This document shows, piece after piece, positions 21,147-30,400 of a stretch of 64,000 bases of DNA. The notes beneath the pieces are model-generated. The model saw only the letters and a program-made list of their open reading frames with translations. It was not told the origin of the DNA and searched no databases. This DNA is from Mayamaea pseudoterrestris (Eukaryota; Bacillariophyta; Bacillariophyceae; Sellaphorales; Sellaphoraceae). Location of the stretch: contig BROI01000028.1 of NCBI GenBank assembly GCA_027923505.1, forward strand, positions 248,001-312,000, read 5' to 3'. The stretch's first letter is position 1; every line of letters starts with the position of its first letter. The position numbers were made by a program, and so were the translations under genes.

Positions 21147-22481
21147 ATGTCAGCCATGTTTGCCAATATAGCCAAGTTTCAAAGCCGACGAAATGCCGCG
21201 GTGCGAGGCAGTGACGACGAGCAAGAATCAGACGATGACGACGATCAGAGCTACAACAACGACAAGGCTTACAATGGAACAGACGACGTTGCTAACTTCC
21301 TACCATTGGAGGAGCATAATCATGCAGACCCCATAACAGCAGCAATCTCGTCTTCGCCTCAATCGGGATTACCCTCATCCTCCTCTCGCCATGCCGAAAA
21401 GGCATCCAATTCAACAAGCCAGCAGCATCCATGTTCTAAGATCCAATTAACCATCAAAAAATACGCCAACATGATTCTCAATCGCAAATTGCGCAGTACA
21501 AAGGTCATGGCACTATTTCTTCTACTCTTTATTGTCAAACTTGCAATCGCGACGATTGTCTTGCGAAAGCTGGCTGGAGGTAATAATGGAACGACGGTTG
21601 ATTCCTCTTTGAATGCTGCAGCAGCATCAGCCGCAACAACGAGCTGGTTCCAGGCACCATTTACCGTCAGTGGCTTGCTCATATGGACGCAGAAGCATCC
21701 ACTACAAGGAATGCTATGTTTAATACTAGTCATTGCTGGTGCCGTTGTTGTCATGGTGCCTGTTGGAACGCCGCTGACGCTTGGATGCGGATACATTTAC
21801 AAGGGCGCCTACGGCTGGAAGGTTGGTTTAAGCATTGCAACTTTTGTGGCAATCGGTGGAAGTGCACTGGGCGCCGTCACTTGCTTTGTGCTTGGTCGAT
21901 ACCTGATGCGAAACCAGGTGCGGTCCTGGACGAAATCGTATCCGTTGTTCGGAGCTATTGACATTGCCACCAAGGAGAATGGGCTCAAAATCATGGCCAT
22001 GCTTTATTTGACGCCAATTCTTCCACTCGGGCCCGTTAGTTACATGTGTGGAACGACGTCAATGAAGCTGAGTCACTTTGTGGTCGCCAAGATTGCCTCC
22101 TTGCCGCTCATGTTTCTGTATACATTCATTGGCGCCAGCATGAGCGCTTTGATTGGTACGGGCTCCAAGGGCATGGAGGATGAACTCAAGGAGATTGAGT
22201 CGAATCGAACCTTGATTATATCTGGTATTTGCTTGAGCTTTGTCATGATTGCGGGCATTACACATTACATCAAGAAGGAATTGAACAGGGTAAGTCGGTG
22301 CATCGAGCGATGCTGCAAGCTAGCGAACTCCGTGCATGTTTTAATCCATGTCTCTCTTTGACAGATACTGGAGCGCCAGCAAAAGTTAAAACCTGGGGAA
22401 GAGGACGATACGAATACTGACCTTGAAGAAGGCGATGCTTCGACGATTGAGCTGAAATCAACTCGCCGACGGGCAAAGTAG
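21147..22481 (+). CDS. VTT-domain (TVP38/TMEM64/SNARE-associated Golgi) membrane protein
   Basis: Two exons, 21147-22289 and 22365-22481, encode 419 residues. The start is the first in-frame ATG. The first 125 residues are acidic, Ser-rich and disordered. A membrane anchor (VMALFLLLFIVKLAIATIVL) precedes the VTT core: VPVGTPLTLGCGYIYKGAYG, ALGAVTCFVLGRYLMR, LTPILPLGPVSYMCGTTSM and FLYTFIGASMSALIG. The tail has 38 charged residues from exon 2. VTT proteins include yeast Tvp38 and the phospholipid scramblases TMEM41B/VMP1, acting at Golgi or ER. The reentrant-loop glycine/proline motifs are present here. Exact subfamily cannot be fixed by eye, though TMEM64-like is most plausible. Confidence 0.85.
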
Positions 22482-22819
22482 CTATCGCAGATGCTTTTCG
22501 ATTTAAACATGATTACGTCGAAGGGAGATTTGGGCTGTAAGATGGCCCATGGGCTTCTATCTTAGAAGCTTGACCTTATCGCGTTGGCAATGCCAAACTC
22601 TTCTCATAATAACAGTGCCAGCCGACCGCTAGCCATTGGGACTCGTTTCATAGCGTCCCCATAAGTTAACAGTCTAAGCTGTGAGCGTATGGCTAACTTA
22701 ATTTGCCGCATAATGCTAGTTTTATGGTGGACAAATCATTATGCTGCAGTCTCTACAGCAACTAAAAACGATCAATGGTTAATAAAGTTCGTACAACCGC
22801 ATAATCTATTGCATTTGTT
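22482..22819. other. Convergent intergenic region, no gene seen
   Basis: Spacer between the ends of the VTT gene and the eL14 gene. I see only a short imperfect inverted repeat near 22540-22570 and nothing more. Confidence 0.45.
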
Positions 22820-23212
22820 TTACGCGGCTAGCTTTGTCGCAATAATTTGCGCTTTTTGCTTCTTGGCAACCATCACCTTGAATCGCCCAAAGTCGTTCAA
22901 GTTTGCCCGCTTGCTTCGCGACGCCAGTTTCTTGGCCCAGCTGCTCGCCTCCCACTTTTCCAATGTTCCAGCGTCTGCGTATGCCTTCTCTAAAGTCTTT
23001 TGGCGGGCATTTCTTTGGATTTTCACAGTCAAGTCGGTCAATGCCACTCGTCCAAAGGAAATGACTTGTCGCACAATTCCTTGGCCGGGAGGAGCGTCAA
23101 TGAGACACTTGTTTTGGTCGACAATATCAATGACACAGGCGAGCTTTCCCTTGTCTGGACCAAAGTTGATCAGGACGATGCGTCCGACTTCCATGTAGCG
23201 ACTGAACGGCAT
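22820..23212 (-). CDS. RPL14: 60S ribosomal protein eL14
   Basis: Single exon, 130 residues from ATG 23212 (MPFSRYMEVGRIV). The open frame continues upstream, but eL14 proteins begin at this point, so the extension is treated as 5' UTR. Matching blocks are NFGPDKGKLACVIDIVDQN, RQVISFGRVALTDLTVK, EKWEASSWAKKLASR and NDFGRFKVMVAKKQK. The Ala/Lys-rich tail of animal eL14 is absent, as in yeast and plants. Structural component of the cytosolic large subunit. It is transcribed divergently from uL2, which is consistent with co-regulation. Confidence 0.93.
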   Translation of the reverse strand: MPFSRYMEVGRIVLINFGPDKGKLACVIDIVDQNKCLIDAPPGQGIVRQVISFGRVALTDLTVKIQRNARQKTLEKAYADAGTLEKWEASSWAKKLASRSKRANLNDFGRFKVMVAKKQKAQIIATKLAA

Positions 23213-23511
23213 GATGGCAGTGTTTGTAGGTGCTATGAATGAGGTGAGAAGATGGGTGCACGGCGAGTTGTTCGAATGCATCGAGCTGCGGCTGGAACCG
23301 TGTCGGAAGGTTTTAGTAAGCGGTAAGATGAATGAATGCTCATTAGCGTCTGACAATTGACTCGAGCAACGTGATCATTTACCGTTCACGTGCGCACCTG
23401 AGCACTTCATTATCGCACCACGACTTGTTATTGGATGGCGTCGTGACCGCTATCTCATCACACTGACTTGCTTCTTGAGCAACAGCAGTCTGCTCAAATA
23501 AACAATCAACC
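23213..23511. promoter_or_regulatory. Bidirectional promoter region of eL14 and uL2
   Basis: Only 299 bp separate the start codons of two large-subunit ribosomal proteins transcribed away from each other. A CACGTG-like element (TTCACGTGCGCACC) lies near 23380-23393. No TATA box is obvious. The shared control is inferred from layout. Confidence 0.55.
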
Positions 23512-24379
23512 ATGGGTAAATACGTACAGGTATGTCTACCAATAGCGAAAGAATGTTATTGTAGCTAGCGACTCTGTCGTCTCACCATTCACGTTCTCTC
23601 TTTCACCTCTACTTCACTCGCAGGCCCAACGTCGCGGAAAGTCGACCATCTTCAAGAGCCACACCCGCACTCGCAAGGGTGCGGTCAAGCTCCGCGCGTA
23701 CGACTACGCCGAGAAGCACGGCTACATTCGTGGCGTCGTCAAGGAGATTCTGCACGACCCTGGCCGAGGTGCTCCCATTGCCAAGGTGCAGTTCCGCAAC
23801 GCCTACCACTACAAGCGCGACAATGAGATTTTGGTCTGCACGGAAGGCATGTACTCGGGACAGTTTGTTTACTGCGGCAAGAAGGCGGCGCTAGCTGTCG
23901 GAAATGTACTTCCATTGTCGTCAGTTCCGGAAGGAACCATTGTCTGCAACGTGGAGGCCAAGTTGGGAGACCGCGGTGCATTTGCTCGTGGGTCAGGAGC
24001 CTTTGCTGTTGTTGTCACGCATGACGACGAAAAGGGCACTACTCGTCTTCGCCTACCATCGGGAGGAAAGAAGACTGTCCCATCCACTGTCCGAGCGCAG
24101 ATTGGAATTGTCGCTGGCGGAGGCCGAACGGACAAGCCGCTGCTCAAGGCGGGACGCGCCTACCACAAGTACGCCGTCAAGCGAAACTGCTGGCCAAGAA
24201 TTCGAGGTGTAGCCAAGAATCCTGTGGAGCATCCTCACGGAGGAGGTAACCATCAGCACATTGGTATGCCCTCGACTGTTTCCAAGGAGCGCCCTGCGGG
24301 TAGAAAGGTTGGTTTGATTGGAGCTCGTCGTACGGGACGGCTTCGCGGAGTCAAGAAGACGGCCCAGGACAGGGACTAA
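23512..24379 (+). CDS. RPL8: 60S ribosomal protein uL2 (L8)
   Basis: Exon 1 is 18 nt (23512-23529, MGKYVQ) and exon 2 is 23624-24379, together 257 residues. The typical uL2 sequence is complete: [45 protein letters not shown], and the peptidyl-transferase-proximal [16 protein letters not shown] with the conserved histidine. uL2 supports subunit association and the peptidyl transferase centre of the cytosolic ribosome. Exon 1 has exactly the same length as exon 1 of RPL30 in this window. The start context ACAATCAACCATGGG is identical to that of the kinase gene. Confidence 0.96.
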
Positions 24380-24923
24380 GCTTCATTATAGATTGGTTGA
24401 ATGGATTGTCAATTTACTATATCTACTAGTAGCGAGAATTTATAGTTTAATAAGTTTTTGGTAGCTTAGGGAGTGCAATACTACTTACTGCAGAGAGGGA
24501 GGAATAGAGTTCCAGACTCAACATAATCATCCTAGACTCCGTTACAGTACAGTACCGACTAATTGACATCGCTGCATAGCTCATCTTTTGCACATTAGCA
24601 GCAGCAGAAATTTCACGCTGCGATGTAATACAGTAATGCAACGTACTATATACCGGTACGTATCGATAGCTAAACGACCGAGGTTGAGTAACGCGGTAAG
24701 AAGTCGTGCTGCGACATGCGACAAAGATTCGTGCGTCCCGTTCATGCCGACCGATTAGTGCATCAAACTGTCGACAGGCAAGGAAAACCTGCGAACGTTA
24801 CATATACAACCATTTCGACACTCTTATATTCCAAATCAAGTGCTACCTGATCTTCTGACTTCATTTCACATTTGGAATTTCTTTTAAACGTCAAATTTGT
24901 CGCCAGCCAGTTATTTCATTACA
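24380..24923. other. Intergenic region, no gene seen
   Basis: About 540 bp between uL2 and the histidine gene. A TACCGGTAC motif occurs near 24651-24660. No ORF or RNA gene has support. Confidence 0.5.
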
Positions 24924-26330
24924 ATGACATCCGTTCCATATCCGTACTTTACCAATGTACCATTTGCAGCCACTTTGACTGCCGTCGGACGATGCCGAAT
25001 TCATCCTTCTGGCTCCGAGTATCGCGAAATTGTCGACAAGAACAAGCAGCAGGCCATGGTTCAGCTGGAAGATTCCATTGCGACCGATGCAGAAAGAAAG
25101 AAACTACAGAAACAGTACATGAAGGAGGGTGTGGCAATGGCGAAAAAGTATTTGGAACAATCGCTCTCATTAGACGTTAGCATTTGCGATGTTGAAGTGG
25201 TGCTGGAAGCTGCTGATGTCATTGAGACGGATGGATGCATTTGCGCTTGTCTGCTGGACGCTGGCTGTCAAACAATTGTCTGCGACAATGCTAGCGCACT
25301 CGAGGCGAGCAAGGTACCAAGGGAACGTGTCATGGCAAGCTTTTCGTATGATGGAGACTCGTCTACTATACTTGAATCGATTGAAACGACGAAGGAACTC
25401 TGCAGCATGGTCTCGATTGAGATAAAGCATGGCTCGCACATGGACAAAGAAATTATCTTACGGCTCATTTCTGAGCTGCATGCCAGGGAAATGCACCTTG
25501 TCATTAGTATCCCAGCTGATCAATGCCAGCAAGAAGAACTTGCCGAACTAGTTGCGCGTGTTTGTTCCGAGCTGAAGGAAGGAGCTGGTACAATTTGCTT
25601 GCGAGACCCTACGGCTGATCAATTGGGACGATCCTTTGCTGCTTGTCTCAAGACGGATCGGGATGATGGCTTGTTTACAACTGTCGTGTGCGCACGTAAC
25701 GGTGAAGCTCTTGGGCTGGTGTATAGTAGTACAGAGTCGATTGTGGCTGCGCTGGAAAACGGACGAGGTGTATATTATTCAAGGAGCCGACAAGGACTCT
25801 GGCGCAAGGGAGATACCAGTGGTCACTATCAAGATTTGCACCGCCTCGACGTGGACTGCGACGGCGATGCACTTCGATTCACAGTCACGCAGCGCGGCAA
25901 GGAATGTCCAGCCTTCTGCCATTTGGGAACGCTCACCTGCTGGGGCCTTCCTCGTGGATTTCGTCAGCTGGAAGGTGTGCTGCAGGATCGCTTACGATCG
26001 GCGCCAGAAGGCTCGTATACGGAGCGATTGTTTAATGACTCTAATCTGTTGCGCGACAAGCTGGTTGAAGAGGCACAGGAGCTCTCGGAAGCAGACGACA
26101 AGCAGGACGTGGCAGGGGAGCTTGCGGATGTATTGTACTTTGCTTTCGTCAAGGCTACAAAGGCAGGTGTGACAATTGACGATGCTGTCGCGGAACTAGA
26201 CAGGAGAGCCCGGAAAGTGACTCGGCGCCAAGGCGACAGCAAAGCTTTTAGGATCGCGGCTGGTAATGCAATTCTTGCAAAGCCAACTATTGGTGATGAG
26301 AAATTGAATGCTTATAACTGCTTTTACTAG
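24924..26330 (+). CDS. Histidine biosynthesis bifunctional enzyme: PRA-CH (HisI) plus PRA-PH (HisE)
   Basis: Intronless, 468 residues from ATG 24924. The first 270 residues form the less conserved N-terminal region also found in fungal His4. The HisI-like cyclohydrolase part (about 275-345) shows YSRSRQGLWRKGDTSGHYQ, DVDCDGDALRF and CHLGTLTCW with zinc-binding Cys and His. The HisE-like pyrophosphohydrolase part (about 348-440) shows LRDKLVEEAQELSEA and DVAGELADVLYFA, the acidic residues that bind magnesium. The enzyme performs steps two and three of histidine synthesis, from phosphoribosyl-ATP to ProFAR. The HisD domain of fungal His4 is absent, since the frame stops 20 residues after HisE. 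The satellite begins about 30 bp after this stop codon. Confidence 0.92.
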   Translation: MTSVPYPYFTNVPFAATLTAVGRCRIHPSGSEYREIVDKNKQQAMVQLEDSIATDAERKKLQKQYMKEGVAMAKKYLEQSLSLDVSICDVEVVLEAADVIETDGCICACLLDAGCQTIVCDNASALEASKVPRERVMASFSYDGDSSTILESIETTKELCSMVSIEIKHGSHMDKEIILRLISELHAREMHLVISIPADQCQQEELAELVARVCSELKEGAGTICLRDPTADQLGRSFAACLKTDRDDGLFTTVVCARNGEALGLVYSSTESIVAALENGRGVYYSRSRQGLWRKGDTSGHYQDLHRLDVDCDGDALRFTVTQRGKECPAFCHLGTLTCWGLPRGFRQLEGVLQDRLRSAPEGSYTERLFNDSNLLRDKLVEEAQELSEADDKQDVAGELADVLYFAFVKATKAGVTIDDAVAELDRRARKVTRRQGDSKAFRIAAGNAILAKPTIGDEKLNAYNCFY

Positions 26331-26362
26331 TCTATATTGTTTAAATTAGCGTAAAATGCATT

Positions 26363-27456
26363 GTTTAGGATGCGCTACAAGATGGTGTGCCTGGCTGGTG
26401 TCTTTGTGGACTGCAATGTGATTGGTGACAAGTTGTCCCCAGCCTCAGCCTGCAGATGCCATGACATTCAACTGCCCATATAACACGCCATGTATACACC
26501 CAAATCACACCAGAATGCTGGCAACATCATTATTTATTCTGCGCTATATTATGGCATGCCAGGCTGGTGTCCTAGTAGACTGCAATGTGAATCGTGAGAA
26601 CTTCTCACCAGTCTCAGTCCACAGATGCCGTGACATTCAAACGCCCCTGCAGCAAGCCATGCATACACCCAAATCTCACCCGAATGGTGCCAACATCATC
26701 ATTTTTTGGACTGCGCTACAAAATGGTAATTTCGGCTGGTGTCTCAGGGGATGGCAATGTAATTGCTGACAACTTGTCACCAGTCTCAGCCCGCTGATGC
26801 CATGACATTCCAACACACCTACAGCAAGCTCTGTAGGTGCCCAAATTACACCAGAATGGTGCCAACATCATTATTGGGTCTGTGCTACAAGATGATAGGC
26901 TTGGATGGTGTCTCAGGGGATGGCAATGTATTTGGTGACAACTTGTCACCAGTCTCAACCCACAGGTGCCATGACATTCAAATGCCCCTACAGCAAGCTC
27001 TGTAGCTGCCCAAATGTGCCAACATCAATTTTAGGCTGCCCTACAAGATGGTAGGCTTGGATGGTGTCTCAGGGGATGGCAATGTATTTGGTGACAACTT
27101 TTCACCAATCTCAGCCCACAGATGCCATGACATTCAAATGCATCTACAGCAAGACCTGTAGGTGCCCAAATTACACCAAAATGGTGCCAACACCATTTGC
27201 TAGGCTGCGCTACAAGATGGTAGGCGTGGCTGGTGTCTCAGGGGATGGCAATGTATTTGGTGACAACTTGTCACCAATCTCAGCCCGCAGATGCCATGAC
27301 ATTCAAACACTCCTACAGCAAGCCCTGTAGGTGCCCAAATTACACCAGAATGGTGCCAACACTATTTTCTAGGCTGTGTTACAAGATGGTAGGCTTGGAT
27401 GGTGTCTCAGGAGATGGCAATGTATTTGGTGACAGCTTGTCACCAATCTCAGCCTG
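26363..27456. repeat. R1 satellite, left block (about 6.5 diverged monomers of ~170 bp)
   Basis: Tandem copies of the R1 monomer can be tracked by the recurring blocks GCTACAAGATGGT, CTGGTGTCTCAGGGGATGGC, GTGACAACTTGTCAC and ATGCCATGACATTC. The first two or three copies are the most diverged and share a TATACACCC variant with monomers at 43.2-43.4 kb. Later copies approach the consensus. Diverged edges are expected where unequal exchange is rare. The block starts directly after the histidine gene. Confidence 0.9.
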
Positions 27457-30400
27457 CTTCAGTTAGCAGGTACTATGTGACTGCCTACCCTAGCAGTGGC
27501 AAACATCAGATCCCCACAATCTCTTTGTAAACTGGCTTGAAGCATGATCCAAGGTCACAAATGGATATTGTATAGTGCATTCACTTTGTGCATTTGCCTC
27601 CTGCATGTTGCCTGCTTCCAGATCCGCAGAAGTTGCTGGTATGTACTACCCAACTGCCGAACACCAACCTAGCAGTGGCAAACATGAAGTGCCCACACAC
27701 TCTATGCGTACAGCCACTGTGCATGATCCGAGTGCACAAGACATACCTCCTTGGTGAATTTGTTTTGCGCATCAGCCTCCTGCTTGCCTTTTGCCTTCAG
27801 GTCAGCATCTTCAGTTAGCAGGTACTATGTAACTGCCTACCCTAGCAGTGGCAAACATCAGATCCCCACAATCTCTATGTAAACTGGCTTGGGGCATGAT
27901 CCAAGGTCACAAATGGATATTGTATAGTGCATTCACTTTGTGCATTTGCCTCCTGCATGTTGCCTGCTTCCAGATCCGCAGAAGTTGCTGGTATGTACTA
28001 CCCAACTGCCGAACACCAACCTAGCAGTGGCAAACATGAAGTGCCCACACACTCTATGCGTACAGCCACTGTGCATGATCCGAGGGCACAAGACATACCT
28101 CCTTGGTGAATTTGTTTTGCGCATCAGCCTCCTGCTTGCCTTTTGCCTTCAGGTCAGCAGCTTCAGTTAGCAGGTACTATGTGACTGCCTACCCTAGCAG
28201 TGGCAAACATCAGATCCCCACAATCTCTTTGTAAACTGGCTTGGGGCATGATCCAAGGTCACAAATGGATATTGTATAGTGCATTCACTTTGTGCATTTG
28301 CCTCCTGCATGTTGCCTGCTTCCAGATCCGCAGAAGTTGCTGGTATGTACTACCCAACTGCCGAACACCAACCTAGCAGTGGCAAACATGAAGTGCCCAC
28401 ACACTCTATGCGTACAGCCACTGTGCATGATCCGAGGGCACAAGACATACCTTCTTGGTGAATTTGTTTTGCGCATCAGCCTCCTGCTTGCCTTTTGCCT
28501 TCAGGTCAGCAGCTTCAGTTAGCAGGCACTATGTGACTGCCTACCCTAGCAGTGGCAAACATCAGATCCACACAATCTCTTTATAAACTGGCTTGGGGCA
28601 TGATCCAAGGTCACAAATGGATATTGTATAGCGCATTCACTTTGTGCATTTGCCTCCTGCATGTTGCCTGCTTCCAGATCCGCAGAAGTTGCTGGTATGT
28701 ACTACCCAACTGCCGAACACCAACCTAGCAGTGGCAAACATGAAGTGCCCACACACTCTATGGGTACAGCCAATGTGCATGATCTGAGGGCACAAGACAT
28801 ACCTCCTTGGTGAATTTGTTTTGTGCATCAGCCTCCTGCTTGCCTTTTGCCTTCAGGTCAGCAGCTTCAGTTAGCAGGTACTATGTGACTGCCTACCCTA
28901 GCAGTGGCAAACATCAGATCCCCACAATCTCTTTGTAAACTGGCTTGGGGCATGATCCAAGGTCACAAATGGATATTGTATAGTGCATTCACTTTGTGCA
29001 TTTGCCTCCTGCATGTTGCCTGCTTCCAGATCCGCAGAAGTTGCTGGTATGTACTACCCAACTGCCAAACACTTTGTGCATCAGCCTCCTGCTTGCCTTT
29101 TGCCTTCAGGTCAGCAGCTTCAGTTAGCAGGTACTATGTGACTGCCTACCCTAGCAGTGGCAAACATCAGATCCCCACAATCTCTTTGTAAACTGGCTTG
29201 GGGCATGATCCAAGGTCACAAATGGATATTGTATAGTGCATTCACTTTGTGCATTTGCCTCCTGCATGTTGCCTGCTTCCAGATCCGCAGAAGTTGCTGG
29301 TATGTACTACCCAACTGCCAAACACCAACCTAGCAGTGGCAAACATGAAGTGCCCACACACTCTATGCGTACAGCCACTGTGCATGATCCGAGGGCACAA
29401 GACATACCTCCTTGGTGAATTTGTTTTGCGCATCAGCCTCCAGCGCCAACTAGCAGTGGCAAACATGAAGTGCCCACACTCTTTGCGTACAGCCACTGTG
29501 CATGATCCTTCTGCGTACAGCGAGGGCACAAGACATACCTCCTGTATTTGTCAGCCCCCTGCTTGCCTTTTGCCTTCAGGTCAGCAGCTTCAGTTAGCAG
29601 GTACTATGTGACTGCCTACCCTAGCAGTGGCAAACATCAGATCCCCACAATCTCTTTGTAAACTGGCTTGGGGCATGATCCAAGGTCACAAATGGATATT
29701 GTATAGTGCATTCACTTTGTGCATTTGCCTCCTGCATGTTGCCTGCTTCCAGATCCGCAGAAGTTGCTGGTATGTACTACCCAACTGCCGAACACCAACC
29801 TAGCAGTGGCAAACATGAAGTGCCCACACACTCTATGCGTACAGCCACTGTGCATGATCCGAGGGCACAAGACATACCTTCTTGGTGAATTTGTTTTGCG
29901 CATCAGCCTCCTGCTTGCCTTTTGCCTTCAGGTCAGCAGCTTCAGTTAGCAGGTACTATGTGACTGCCTACCCTAGCAGTGGCAAACATCAGATCCCCAC
30001 AATCTCTTTGTAAACTGGCTTGGGGCATGATCCAAGGTCACAAATGGATATTGTATAGCGCATTCACTTTGTGCATTTGCCTCCTGCATGTTGCCTGCTT
30101 CCAGATCCGCAGAAGTTGCTGGTATGTACTACCCAACTGCCGAACACCAACCTAGCAGTGGCAAACATGAAGTGCCCACACACTCTATGCGTACAGCCAC
30201 TGTGCATGATCCGAGGGCACAAGACATACCTCCTTGGTGAATTTGTTTTGCGCATCAGCCTCCTGCTTGCCTTTTGCCTTCAGGTCAGCAGCTTCAGTTA
30301 GCAGGTACTATGTGACTGCCTACCCTAGCAGTGGCAAACATCAGATCCCCACAATCTCTTTGTAAACTGGCTTGGGGCATGATCCAAGGTCACAAATGGA

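Noticed and set aside
22689-23198. Rightward 169-codon frame opposite eL14
   Set aside because: It is the antisense of a confident ribosomal gene.
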